From Basidiobolus meristosporus CBS 931.73 (lineage: Eukaryota > Basidiobolomycota > Basidiobolomycetes > Basidiobolales > Basidiobolaceae), in contig MCFE01000364.1 of NCBI GenBank assembly GCA_002104905.1, positions 23,191 to 87,190 of the forward strand: a stretch of DNA of 64,000 nucleotides, written 5' to 3'. Positions 32,751 through 44,520 of the stretch are shown here, one piece after another; position 1 is the first letter of the stretch; the number at the start of each line of letters is the position of its first letter. The translations under genes were made by a program, and so were the position numbers. A model generated the notes under the pieces. The model did not search any database. It was not told where the DNA came from and saw nothing but the letters and a program-made list of their open reading frames with translations.

Positions 32751-34107
32751 TTGGAACCAAAGAGTACAAAAGGGATCTTCCTTGGGTATTGTGAGAATAC
32801 TAAAGGGTGTAGAGTGTATGATGGCAAAATTCAGAAACTGATCAAGAGCAGGGACATTGCATTTGAGGAGAATTCAGGTCACATATCCACTGAAATCATT
32901 GGCCAGCTTCCTGATGATGCAATCAACACCAATGAAGAAGATATGTACCTAATTCAGCCAGATATGGATGATAATTTGACAAGTTCCAGATCAGAGCAGA
33001 TTATCCCAGTTAGGAGATCAACCAAAATTGCAAGTGCCCCTAGATTCTGGAGGCAGACATCCAATGATTATGAAGAAGTTCATCTTGCTTTATATGCCAA
33101 ACCTCAGAATCTGGAACAGGCAATGCAAAGTCCAGATGCTATTATGTGGCAACAAGCCATGCAGGAGGAGTGCCAATCACTGATCAAGGCGAAAACATGG
33201 AAACTGCTAGATTTACCAAATGGGAGAAAGTCAATAGGATGTAGATTGGTCTACATGATCAAGATAACCTCAAATGGTACTGTTAATAAGTACAAGGCTA
33301 GATTGGTGGCTAAAGGTTATTCCCAGATCTGGAGACTAGACTTTAAGGAAACATTTGGTTTGGTTGCCAAGTTTACCTCCAGTGGGACAGTTCTAGCCCT
33401 GGCAGTGGTACACAGTCTAGATCTATATCAAATGGATGTCAAAACAGCCTTTCTAGATGGGGTTTTGAAAGAAACTACATATATGGAGCAACCAGCAGGT
33501 TTTACTAATCCAAAAGACCCCCATAAGGTGTGCAAACATAGGAAATTGTTATATGGGCTTAAGCAGGCACCTAGAGCACGGTATAACAAGGTTGACACAT
33601 ATCTAGAGGAAACTGGGTTCTCTTGTAGTACTGCAGATCACAGTATATATGTGAAACAGCTCAAAAAAGGTGTGATCATCATACTTCTTTATGTAGACAA
33701 CCTAATTATAGCTACAAGTGACCAAGAGGCTCTTAAACAGACAAAGTCGGACCTCATCAGCAAGTTTGCGGTGAAAGATTTTGGAAAATTAAGGTATTCT
33801 AGGAATTGAAGTGAATTCTGACATACCTACACAGAAGAGTGTGCTGAGTAAGTCTAAGTACATTAGGAACATTCTCAGATTCTTCAAAATGGAAAAGTGC
33901 AAGCTTGTAACCACCCTTATGGACAACAATCTAAAATTCAGTAAATCTCAGCAAGTTTTAGACAAAAACAACTCAGATATGGACCAAAACTTTCCCCATC
34001 AATCAATGGTTGCTAGCCTGATGTACTTGATGGTGTCTACCTGTCCCAATACTCCCATGGCAGTAGCAATAGTCAGTCAAATAATGCATAATTATGGATC
34101 AAATTAA
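32751..34107 (+). pseudogene. Copia copy 2 reverse transcriptase
   Basis: A 352-codon frame (32751-33809) carries the copia RT blocks 'QAMQEECQSLIKAKTWKLLD', 'MDVKTAFLDGVLKE', 'YMEQPAGF' and 'LLYGLKQAPRA'. The catalytic box is YVDN (33690-33701) instead of YVDD. A frameshift at about 33798 passes reading to 33811-34107 ('IRNILRFFKMEKC...PHQSMVASLMYLM'). The loss of the second catalytic Asp, plus the shift, argues for an inactive enzyme. Confidence 0.9.
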
Positions 34108-34674
34108 ATTACAGCAGTTAAGCAGATCTTCAGATTTCTACAAGGTACCATAAATATGGTACTGGATTACTCTGGAGCAGCTGATAGGCAAAAAATTGAT
34201 TGTTAAAGTGATGCAGATTGGGGTAGGGATCTGATTGACTGACACTCTACTACAGGCTATATATTTCTTTATGCTAGTGCAGCTATTACTTGAAATTGCA
34301 AGAAACAACCAACTATGGCCCTATCTACAACTGAAGCTGAATATAGGGCTGCATGTCTAGCAGCTAAGGAGGCTATATGGCCACAAATATTATTCAAAGA
34401 CTTAGGTGTTGATTCAGATGAACCAACATATATTTACAAGGATAATCAAAGATGTATTTCATTAGCTAGAAATCCTACTATTCATGCCAGAACTAAGCAC
34501 ATTGATATACAGCATCACTTTGTGAGGGAAGCTGTAGAAAATAACTTAGCAGAGTTAGTGTACTGCTCAACTAACAAAATGGTGGCAGATATATTGACAA
34601 AACCACTGGCTAGATCACAATTTGAGAATCTCAGGGAGAAATCAGGATTAAGAAATTACTTAGTTGAGGAGGAG
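34108..34674 (+). pseudogene. Copia copy 2 RNase H and polypurine tract
   Basis: The frame 34315-34680 encodes 'MALSTTEAEYRAACLAAKEA', 'YKDNQRCISLARNPT', 'HARTKHIDIQHHFVREAV' and 'VYCSTNKMVADILTKPLA', the C-terminal RNase H of copia Pol. It ends at a purine tract 'gaggaggag' (34666-34674) immediately before the 3' LTR. The preceding 34108-34314 interval is homologous but contains stops. Confidence 0.88.
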
Positions 34675-35042
34675 TGTTGAGATATTGGTCTATTTGTTAT
34701 CCTTCAGCAGCTAAAAATTTACTTAACAATTTGGGACTAGTCTTGGTCACTGTGGGACTAACTTACAGCTGTAACTTTGCCACTTTCTTTAGATCTATGA
34801 TCTTATGACTATTCCCTTATAGTCAGGATCAAATTAGCACTCTTACCATACACTATGTACTATCTTTAAAACTGTTACAGACTGCTCCTGAATATTGAGA
34901 AACCCTCCTTGCTTAGTGTTACAGCTGTATTGCTTCTACAAAGGTATAAATACTGAGCTTCTTTATGAATAAACAACAATCCAACTGTTATCACTCTTTC
35001 TTGATAAGTTTTTTTATCCAAATCACTTCCTAAATTGCAACA
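34675..35042 (+). repeat. 3' LTR of copia copy 2
   Basis: 368 bp, starting 'tgttgagatattgg' and ending 'taaattgcaaca'. Confidence 0.9.
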
Positions 35043-35560
35043 GTACATAGGTAAAGGTTAGCAAGTAAGAGGACATAATTCTTTTTTGAATCCAACAATA
35101 TGTAGAATACCCAGAGTAGTAGTGGGTAAGCACATAGATTGCAATGATATCATAGTGGAATATATAAACAGTGTATGAGGAAGTAAGAACAGAAAGACCA
35201 ATAGGTAAGTTGTTATGATATCCTTATATTGAAATGGATGTAGGCTGCTACACTGCCATTATAATACAAATAGAGGTGCGTAAAGAGGCCATTCAACACC
35301 ATCAGTTTTTTTTGCCGCATAGGTTATTGGACATATAGACTGGTCAGGTCACCACAAATAAATGTACAATGCACTAAGACCACCAAAAACGCTATGCAAT
35401 TCTTGTCTCAGCTCCACTGTAAGATGTTGTATAGTGTCAATAGTCCCAAGCTGCCAGCATTGTGATGACCTTGTTGCAGGACTGTGGTGGCTCAGCTGGA
35501 TTTCATGTACCTGCAGGTCCACATTATTTTTCATACATTAAGTGCTGCCACCATATTCTC
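35043..35560 (+). pseudogene. Plavaka copy 5, 3' end after copia insertion
   Basis: 35095-35310 aligns with 480-660: 'atacccagagtagtagtgggtaag' in shorter blocks and 'cactgccattataat'. 35430-35545 holds one subterminal unit ending 'cacattatttttcat'. It is the continuation of 29500-30388 across copia copy 2. Confidence 0.6.
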
Positions 35561-36459
35561 TAAATTGACCTCATGTCAGGACGCAACCAGATTGGGGTGA
35601 AGCAGAAGACATCCCCAAGACAGCATTCAGCACTAGTTAATGACTTTTTGAATACCTGGTCATGGGTTTGGCTCCAGCTGATTCCTTGGCATCCTTCATT
35701 TTCATGTTGCAAGCCATCCTCCAGATGTAACTGAGCAAGCTTGAGAAAATCTACATAGGCAGCATATTGATCAACAGCAAGCCAGAATAGGGTCACATTG
35801 TGCACATTGAGAAAGACCTAAAAAAGCCAAAGAAGAACAAGCTTTAGGGCAATTTGCCAATTAGGAATTCTTTAAAAAACCTGTTGAATATCATGGATAT
35901 ATAGTAACCAGTACTGGAGTACCGGTAGGCCCCATGAGATATGTAGCTGCCTAATTGCATATCAAACCTTACACCATTTGTTGAAAATATCTCTTAGTAT
36001 TGCTGATATGTCATGTACTTTGCTAGTATTACAGCCCCTTTGGCCAATGCTATCTGCAAAGTTAACACCTTGAAGTATGATATAGCTGGTAGGACTGTCT
36101 TTCTGATGCTGAGGAATGAAGTTGCTAAACTGCCAAGCTGCCAAGCTGCCAAGCTTTGGAATACCTGACTTCAGTGATGTATTTACTCCTTAAACAAATA
36201 CTTCAGGCTGCTTAATTAGTGGAGAAATGAGCCAAGAATCAAAAGCAAAGGCATATATGTTGTAGTTGAATTCAAGTGAGTTCAGCAAAACATAACTACC
36301 CAGTGTATGGGAAGTAGATGCCTATCATAATACACTACCTAAAGATGTGGAGTACCTATATTGAAGGAGTCTTGTGCAACATGAAGGCCAACCATAATTC
36401 ACTTAGATAATTTTCTAATCACAGAGTGCTGTTCAGCAGAATGACTCAATAGAGTGCAT
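35560..36459 (+). pseudogene. Gypsy-B copy 3 RT and RNase H remnant
   Basis: Broken plus-strand frames include RT-like 'MLQAILQM...LSKLEKIYIGSILINSKPE' near 35690-35790 and 'VHIEKDLKK' near 35805, comparable to 'VHIEKVLKKLR' in gypsy-B copy 1 (1660). They lead to an RNase H tether segment around 36080-36300 ('TAFLMLRNEVAKLPSCQ'). The segment stops abruptly at 36459, where LTR-C sequence begins. The gene is dead. Confidence 0.65.
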
Positions 36460-37434
36460 TGGTTACAAGTCTTGATATCAGAGTTGTATAGAAGTAGGGA
36501 GTTCAGCTGGTATTGTATTCAATAGAACCTGAACTGATTTTTATCAAGATTTCAGCAGCTCCTTATATACATTTTGCCAGATGAACTGCTAACTACTGAT
36601 TAGACTTGTTCCATTGGATAGTGCCACATTGAGCCATGAGTGCCAAATGATGCCATAGTGTGCCAGGGAGGCCAAGTGAGCCTATACTTGGCCACAGAGT
36701 GTGAAACATAGCTCTGCATCTTCATGCAAAGCAGCTCCTGTGTTTCACCCATTCTATTGGAGAAAATTCATTTTTTGACCTTTTTTTTAGGTCAATGTTG
36801 TACAGGATGTGTAAGAGCACAGGAGAACTGTTGACAGACATCAGGTACTTGATCCCCATGGCACTCTGAATCTAGCTCCTGTGGCTTGTAACATGTCACA
36901 AAGATTCATGGTACTATTTTGGTCCACTAGTACTATTTGGCACTGTATTTATTATTAGCCCTAAAGTAAGATCAATAGAAAGCACTTATAGTGGCAGATA
37001 GTACCAGTGGACCAAGATAGTGACATGCATTTCTGTGACATGTTGCAAGCCACAGGAGCTAGATTCAGAGTGCCATGGGTATTGAGTATCAGATGCATAT
37101 CTTCAATCCTATTGTGCTCTTACACATCCTGCACAACATTGATCACCAAAAAAACATCAAAAAATGGATTTTCTCCTGCATCATAGGTGAAACACAGGGG
37201 CTACTTTGCATGAAGATGTAGAGCAATGCTTCACACTCTGTGGCCAAGTATAGGTTCACTTGGCCTCTCTGGCACACTATGGCATCGTTTAGCACTCATG
37301 GCTCAATGTGGCACTATCCAATGGAACAAGTCTAATTGTTAGCTATCACCTATATACCAATAGGCTAAACATATAAATAATGGATTTGACCAAAAGCTCA
37401 TCTAACTTAAATATTCAAGTGGTAGATCATAACA
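36460..37434 (-). mobile_element. LTR-C copy containing a foldback MITE
   Basis: The left part, 36460-36601, starts 'tggttacaagtcttg'. The right part, 37334-37434, ends 'gatcataaca'. Both match LTR-C at 28798-29165. The two parts are separated by the 732-bp foldback at 36602-37333. Left flank is gypsy-B and right flank is Harbinger-like DNA, with no common target duplication, so the LTR marks a rearrangement junction. Confidence 0.68.
36602..37333. mobile_element. Foldback MITE, 732 bp, Harbinger-type TIR
   Basis: Bounded by 'agacttgttcc' and its reverse complement 'ggaacaagtct'. The two halves are near reverse complements of each other over about 330 bp: the left has 'actctgaatctagctcctgtgg' in blocks and the right has 'ccacaggagctagattcagagt' in blocks. 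The whole could therefore fold into a long hairpin. It shares termini with the Harbinger-like element at 59362-63849. No coding capacity. It presumably moves with that transposase, which is inference. Confidence 0.85.
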
Positions 37435-38534
37435 TCAACCTGATCTTATATGAAATAAGTATGAGAACTAATATAATTGTGGATTTTCCCTTATATTATG
37501 CATGATGCATCTTGGATCCCACTGACATGATCAGATCAAATTAGAGGATATATATACCAAGTACTGTAAGCCATCTGCCCCAATCTACTCAAGGAGATCT
37601 CTTGTTAAGCTTCTCTGCTATTACAAGAACTATTGCCCTACAAGGTTTCTTCCTACCATCTATGACAACCAAAGTCCTAGAAGCTTTGATTCCCAGGTGA
37701 CAGCAATGGAGAACCACCTTGCAGAGAGAATGAATGAACAAGAGCAATCTGGGAATACTAGGATAAGAAGTTGCACCAGACTTCTGTATTGCTGAGTATT
37801 TAGCAACTGGTTTCATATCAGGAGCAGTTTACATACCTTCCCAGTCAGGATTAACAGACCTTCTAGAAGGCAGAGGTGCTTTTATTCTGGCAAAACAACA
37901 AACACTGTGTGAAGTCTCAAGCACTGTCTGACATTGGGGGTGATTTGATCTGATTAGGTGGGCCATTGGCTAAAAGAAGGCATGACAAAGCACTTTGGGT
38001 ACAGAGTTTTCAAGAATGCATTAGTGGCAAAATAGATGGCAGGCTTGACTTATATATCAGAGGATTGTCAGATACCAGGATGTGTTACAGCTCATAGAAA
38101 GCCAAGGAATGGTGTGCTTAGCAGTAAGCAGAAGCTCTATAATAAGATTTTTAATGATTTCAGAGTGCAAGTATCATGCATTTGGATATATAACTAGTTT
38201 CTGCATATTGGCAGTTAAACACAGAGAGAAGTCATGTAAAGGAGAAAACTGCAGAATAGTCAAAGTTTTCAAGATACTTATTAATGCACAGTATATATGT
38301 ACAAGAAGGCATCCACTGAGAAAAATGTGTTTGGAGCATCATGCAGAGTAAATGAAGCAAGAAAAGCACTGTTCTGTGCAACATAAGTATGATTGAATAA
38401 GATTGCCTGTAACTGTATCCTACTGTTAGCATCATGGTAAGATTTAAGGCGCCAGATAGTGCCCTAGTGTACCAGATCAATCTGGCACTATAAACAGGCT
38501 GGCACTTTGTGGCACTATCCAACAAAAAAAGTGT
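37435..38534 (+). pseudogene. Harbinger-like copy 2, 5' truncated
   Basis: 37435-37550 matches 61388-61510, and 37560-38400 matches the transposase at 62860-63680. The right end, 38430-38534, repeats the 'gccagatagtgcc' terminal structure with a corrupted 'aacaaaaaaagtgt' TIR. Transposase remnants include 'HDKALWVQSFQE' and 'LINAQYICTRRHPLRKMCLEHHAE' (38272-38351). The left third of the element, with the second ORF, is missing. Many stops. Confidence 0.75.
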
Positions 38535-39558
38535 ATTACTTACCAGCCTGGAAAAATACCATGGTTGCAGATTCCAGATTGGATGAAGCTGGCAAACATG
38601 TAGTATAGGATGAAACATGCTACCAAGTTGTTGAAGGAAGTCCTGTTGCTTACTGCAACTATTTTCCTTGCATGGACCCAAGACAGAATATTTACAACTA
38701 ATATGGGCATCTTGGATATCAATGAGCCTATTACCATGTGATGACAGAGCAAAGGGGCCTAGACTAAAACAGAATGTGACAAAGCTGCTGAAAACATACC
38801 CAGATTGCCAAATTAGCCAAAGCAAGCCCTGGTGTTTTGCCAGATTTTTCCCCTTGAGACTTGTTGGGACCTTCAGGAGATGGGAATTTGACTTTGTTGG
38901 AAGAAAGCCAACCATTATGAGATGCAAAAATTAGATCAAAGCAGTAATTGGCTGCAACTCCAAAGAGCCAGCTGCTAAACTTGCACCAGTAGCCAGAAAG
39001 CATGAAGACACAAGCTTCATCAACCTACAGATCTTAATGAGCCTTCAATGCCCTGAGGGATCTATATACAATACAGGGGCATATTTTATAGCAAAGTCAT
39101 TAGAACTGTTCCTGAGAATGCGGCAGATAAAGCTCTTATCAGGTCTTGCATATCATCATAGCGCAAATGGAGTCATTGAGTGATGTAGTATTTGGAAAAA
39201 CCCAATAAAGTGCCCAAACAGAGCTTTGAATAGATGGATTATGTATGTAAGCTAAGCACTACCTGCAGAGTTAAAGTACACTATGCACCTATTTAATAGC
39301 AGTATCTTAGAGCTGTCAGACAGTGGCAGAAATATATGCACAAAGGTTCTGCTCTGAGACTAGTTTTGGATGTAGCTGGGTCTGACCACAGTGGCAACAG
39401 AGTTGACTTGTAACATGGACTAGGCTTGGTATACCTGAGAGTACTGGATATGCCAGACTTGCATCAAAATAATAAGCAAGTTATTAAATACATAATTTTG
39501 CTCAGAAACAATTAAAATATGTCAAGACACACAATAAGCCAAAAGGTTCAGTAGGCTT
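38535..39558 (+). pseudogene. Gypsy-B copy 3 integrase remnant
   Basis: 38560-38700 aligns with gypsy-B copy 1 from about 2255, and 38780-39180 with its integrase zinc and core region. Pieces include 'NVTKLLKTYPDCQISQSKPWCF' in the 38668 frame, corresponding to the zinc-finger cysteine pair, and 'LAYHHSANGVIE' near 39150, the DDE-glutamate block. Heavily mutated. It abuts gypsy-A copy 2 at 39559. Confidence 0.6.
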
Positions 39559-39929
39559 TGTGGGTTATTAATGACTGTACTTGGTAAGTGGGAGAGCTTG
39601 TAGGTCAAGTCAGTACCACTTGGTTCAGAATAGCTTCCAATAAAAGGTAGCAAGGTAATAAAGACTTGTGTCTATTCTGTCCCCAAATCTCCCTGTCTTG
39701 GTTCAATTGGGTACATATATATATCACTTGGGGGGCTTAGATAACAGTCAATGTGTTGTAAAATAGGGGTGTGAACACTTTCCTGTTATGGCCAGTGTTC
39801 TAACTAGATAAGGGTAGGGATAGGAGGGAGGGCACATGGGGGGATCATAGGGAGGATGCTGGGGGACTTTGGGTAGGACTCTGGGGAGAACTCTTGGGCA
39901 AAGAGTGAGTACTGCATTTAGTACTCACA
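39559..39929 (-). repeat. 3' LTR of gypsy-A copy 2
   Basis: 371 bp, 'tgtgggttattaatg' to 'gtactcaca'. Confidence 0.9.
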
Positions 39930-39974
39930 TATCCCAGGGGTTAAGAGGGAGCTTTGTCCTCAAAGTTCTTTTGA

Positions 39975-42070
39975 CTAACTTGCTTCTCCAGGGTCAATTT
40001 TGTTCACAGAGCATGGGGAGTCACCATAGTACCATTGCAGGTTTTTACTTTCAAGGGGGTTGTGGGCAAATACCTGACACCATTTGGCAGCAGAGTGGGG
40101 CGTGGCTTCCATTGCTTGAGGGATGTTTTCCACAGAGCCAAATAGTTGGCAAGCCATAGGGTTCTGGGTAAGTTCCTTGGGAGGGTCAGAGAACAAGAAA
40201 AGGTGCAATAGCGTGATAAAGTCCTGCTTCTTTATCTTGCAAACGTTGTTGGGGCTTGTCCTTTTTGTGTTCAATATGACGGCAGGGGACCTTTTGAAGA
40301 GGGTGAACACTTGGTTGGCAGTCACCTGTTGTTGGTAACAAGCTTTTGCTTCTTCCAAGATGTATGATAGTTCTTCTGTAGAAACTGTGGCGCAATCAAG
40401 GCGCTTTTGTACTTGCCTCATAGTTTCTACAGAGTCCGCAGTGGTTTCTTTGGCTTCTTGAAGTTGGACTTTGTACTGGTTCCTGAGTTGTCCTATGGTA
40501 AACCACTGTAATATTTGTAACACAGCAACTTGGTGGATTGCATGGGTTAACTGGCCGGTGTATTTGATCCATTTGCGTATCTTCTCTAATATGGTTCCTT
40601 CTTGGAAATGTGGTTCAAGATGTTTGCAAATTTCTTGGAGGAGTCCTTCAATTGGGAGTTCTACTTCTGGTGCCCTTGCTGCTGGTACCAGGTCTGCATA
40701 TACCTCAACAACCGTTGTGGTAGGGTAAACATACCTCCCACAAACAAGTTTACTCATATAGTCATTATGATATACTTAGCCATATTTTATCTTATCAGTA
40801 TTATCCCATTCTTCTTTTGCCCATACTATCAGTATTATCCCCATATGATGTTTACCCTAATTAGTTATTAGCATTAGTTATCCCAGCTGTTATTCAGCTG
40901 TGTGATCAGTATATGAATCTACATAAGGCAAGTACCCGCGTCAGTACCCGTGACATATGACCTAGGTCTGTGCTACCATCCCTACCACTTCAATACCATA
41001 TATGGTGTTTCTATGTTGCACAGGTTTCAGACTACTGATTCCTGATTGGTTGAATGTGCTGTGCCTTTTAGAACCTTCCAGGACATTCTTGGTATATTTC
41101 TAGCTCATAGTGATGTTATCAAGAATTCCACTGATACCTAGAATCTTCTAGAACCATGTCATTAGTAATTACTTGGCAATTGGGAAAAGTATTTAAGGGA
41201 AAGCAACCCCTCATCAATAAATCATCCCTTCTATCTGTAACACTTCTACCTTATTGATTAGCAGTTGATCACTGCACCTGCCTTCAACAGTACATCTCAG
41301 ACCTGCCATCAAGGAGCTTTTCAGGGTAGTGCACAAGACACACAGAGGCCTCTGGAGACACTTGGAGCACTTAGGAAGCTAGAGAAGCAGGAGCTTTTAC
41401 CATAGTGACATATTGACAAAGACACCAGCAGTTTAGACACAGAGGTTATTGCACCCATCAGACACCTCACACACCATGAGTTGTGTAGCTTCTCCCAGGA
41501 GTACCTCTACCCCACCACACCGTGGTACCTATCAATGGCAAGTATGCAACAAAACAAGGGGGCTCTCAAGGTCTTGTGAGGGCGTGACCGTTGGTTCCTT
41601 GTATCTTCTGTCTGACTGTGTCCAGTATGGATACAGGAATCAGTGTGGCGTCCTTCTCCTTAATAATCAAGGAACCTCCTCTTAGGTGAAACACAGTCTT
41701 CTTGGGTAGTATCTCCATGCTTTGTATTGGTGTGGTAACTTGTCTTGTCCCTCTCTGATTGTGTCTTGTATCAACATGACTGCTCCGGCAAACAACTCTT
41801 CATAGGTGGCTCTTGCCACACATAATTCTCATACCATATCTCTCAACACTTGGAGGTTGGTGTTGTTGTTGATATCATCTTGGTTTTCACTGGTGGGAGG
41901 GGTATTGCCAGTTTTGGGTGAACTGTTTCCTTTGGCACTTTCAATATGCATTGTTTGTTCTCCCCTTTGGGCAAACTTCCTTGAGCATATCAGTTGTGTC
42001 TATATTGACTAAAATCTCCTCTAATAAACTTCATATGTATCCCGTGTCTTCCTCTATCCTTGTCCTGATA
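39975..42070 (-). pseudogene. Gypsy-A copy 2 accessory ORF, split by LTR-D
   Basis: The C-terminal part (40757-39975) is open from the LTR-D boundary and reads 'EVYADLVPAARAPEVELPIEG' to 'VNKIDPGEAS', colinear with the copy 1 ORF. The N-terminal part lies at 41524-42070, beyond the 804-bp insertion, and carries more damage. The internal TGA seen in copy 1 at 7012 is also present here (about 41571). Preservation of a 250-codon frame in a CpG-decayed copy supports this being a real element gene of unknown function. Confidence 0.7.
40716..41519 (-). mobile_element. Solo LTR-D copy 3, TSD CCGT
   Basis: The 804-bp insertion runs 'tgtggtagggtaaac' to 'ccccaccaca', flanked by CCGT at 40712-40715 and 41520-41523. 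Gypsy-A copy 1 has the empty site 'caaccgtggtacc' at about 6962. The middle is the reverse complement of LTR-D copies 1 and 2, e.g. the 'gtttcagactactgattcctgattgg' region in blocks. It is a diverged family member in the opposite orientation. Confidence 0.85.
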
Positions 42071-42099
42071 ATTGTTTAATCACACTTGGGTTTCAGTGA

Positions 42100-44520
42100 T
42101 GATTGGTGGATCATCATGAAACGGTTTCAGATGGGCTGGCGCTACATTGCTGATTGTCATGTTGTTCAGGGTATGGTGTACTTTGGCCTGTGGTCCAAGT
42201 TAATGACGGAGCAAGGGCCAATCCATTGGGGTGTAAATTGTGGGCCAAACTGAGGCCTGCAACAATTTGATTGTACCACACTTTATCACCTGGTTTCCAC
42301 TTTTGTCCCGTTAGTTTCTCATTTTTGGGTGCATGGGGAAGGTGCTTGTCAGCATTTTCAAATACTTTTATGTATAGGTGGGCAATACAGTGTATCAAGC
42401 TTTCTACATAGTTGTTATGTGTTGTCAAGAGGACACCTTCCATTGTCAATCCAGCTTCTTCACACCACTTGGGCCTTTGTCTGTACAGAACTTTGTACAG
42501 GGAGAAACCTGTTGTTTTATTTGGTATTGTATGCATTGCTAGGAGTGTCAGTGGGAGTAGCTTGGCTCCTGATTGAGGTAGTTCCCAGTGGAGCTTCTCT
42601 AGTATACAGCAACACATCTGGTTCATCCTCTTGGTTAATCCATTGGTCTGGGGGTGATACGCAGTTGTGAAGACCTGTTTCACGCCCATCATTTTGCACA
42701 AGTGGGCCACTGTGTTGTTCAGGGAGGAGCCACCATTGCCGGACAGGAGTGTCTGAGGATATCTGTGCCAGCAGATGAGGAGTTCTAGAATGAATTGTGC
42801 GGTTGTCTTCTGGTCTTTATTTTGGACGGCTTGGGCTTCCACCCACTTTGAGAAATAATTGGTAGCAATTATTATGCATTGTTCTTCTTTCTTTGTTTTC
42901 ATAAAGGGCCCAACAGAGTCAATCCCTACCTAATAGAAGGGTAGGTCAAGCAGTATTAGTGCGGTTGTCCCTATCTTTTGACTTTGGTTAAATCTTTTGC
43001 ACGTGGAGCATCTTTGTAGCATATTCACAACATTGGTCATCATTTTTTTCCAATAAAACGTCTTTCTTAACATCTTGTATGTTGTTAGAGTGTTAGCGTG
43101 TCCTAATGACATATGTCTTTCTCATATGATTTCTTTGAAGGCAGTTATTAGGGGTAACTCAACTCTGAACTCTCCTTGGAGGAGCCATAGTTGGTTTTCT
43201 TGTACTTTATACTGACACCATTTCTTTTGAAAGTCTCTCTTCTGCTTGTTTGCAACAACGTGTTTGGGATACTTCCCTCTTCTTTTAAAGCAGATTACGT
43301 CTTTGTAGTCATTGCTGATGCGTACTTGGCAAAAGGATAGCAACTGAGAAAGCCTGTGTCCTGGTGTTTCTTGCCAGCACAATGAATTATTTTGAAGTTG
43401 TATTCTTGTAGTCAGAGGGCCCAACATGCTAGTTGACCTGTAAAGTCTTTAGTTTTCATCAGCCAGACCAGTGTGCTGTGGTCCATTACTATTGTGAATT
43501 GGCAACCATGTATGTATGTATGGAATTGTTTAATTGAATAAACAATAGCCAGACATTTTATCTTGGTAACAGGGTAGTAATGTTTGTGTTTGTTTAACAA
43601 ACGGCACACGTAACCAATCAGGTGGAATTTGCCGGGTTGGTGGTATTGTCCCAGTACCGCGCCTATACTGGTGAGACTTCCATCACAGTTAATAAAAAAT
43701 CTTGCATCACAATTGGGAAAACATAACACTGGTGGTGACATCAGGGAATGTTTCAGCTGATCAAATGCTCTCTTTTGAGGCTCCTCTTTCTGTCAACACT
43801 GGCCTTTTTGCATCAATTTGTATAGGGGGGCTGCTATTGTTACAAAGTTTTTGACAAAGCGGCAATAGTAGCCGGCTAATCCTAGGAATCCCAACACTGC
43901 ATTAATATCCTTTGGTGTGGGTGTATCTTGAACGGCTTTCAGGAGTGTAGTAGATGGATATATTCCATCTGCCAAGATCTTGTGGCCCAGGAACAACAAT
44001 TTTGTATACAGGAAATGGCACTTCTTGGGATGTAGTTTGAGTTGGTTCTTAAGGAGGGCTGTCAGGATATGTTGCACGTTGTTTACATGTTTTTCTACAT
44101 TGGGGGAATATATTGTCATGTTGTCCAGATACACAAGAGCTCATTCCCATTGTAGATTTCTTAGCACCTTGTTGATCATCCTTTGGAACGTAGCAGGGGC
44201 ATTGCACAAGCCAAAGGGTAGTTGGTTCCATTTGTATAATCCAAATGATGTTATAAAAGCGGCTTTGGGTCAATCTTCTGGGGCTACTTCTACTTGCCAA
44301 TACCCGGAGATTAAGTCAAGAGAGCTAAAATATTTAGCTCCAATTAATCTGTCCAACAGGCTGTCTATTTGCGGTAGTGGATACACATCCTTCAGGGTGA
44401 CGGTGTTCAATTTTTGGTAGTCAATGCAAAAGTGTTCCTTTCCATCTTTCTTTGGGACTATCACTACAGGGGAGGCCCACAGAGACCGGCTCTCTGCAAT
44501 GATGTAGTCTTTCAATAAAG
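42100..44520 (-). pseudogene. Gypsy-A copy 2 RT, RNase H, integrase
   Basis: Fragmented frames: RT at 44515-44270 and 44134-43793, RNase H at 43741-43412 ('FFINCDGSLTSIGAVLGQ'), integrase zinc finger at 43112-42930, and core at 42902-42114 ('LLSGNGGSSLN', 'YHPQTNGLTKRMNQ'). The RT box is YLDN (44120-44131) and the integrase Glu is Lys (42630-42632), exactly as in copy 1. The second integrase Asp, in copy 1's 'SDNG', has become Gly ('SGNG'). Stops and shifts throughout. Confidence 0.88.

Larger units (their letters stand above)
30389..35042 (+). mobile_element. Ty1/copia copy 2, full structure, TSD GTACA
   Basis: LTRs at 30389-30733 and 34675-35042 with TGTTG...CAACA-type ends; the first has small deletions and a terminal CA-to-CG change. 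A perfect 5-bp target duplication GTACA lies at 30384-30388 and 35043-35047. Gene order is gag, protease, integrase, RT, RNase H. It is inserted in Plavaka copy 5, whose sequence resumes at 35043. All ORFs have stops or frameshifts. Confidence 0.93.

Noticed and set aside
38232-38927. 231-codon minus-strand frame
   Set aside because: It spans the end of the Harbinger copy 2 and gypsy-B integrase, both of which read on the plus strand; no motif in the frame.
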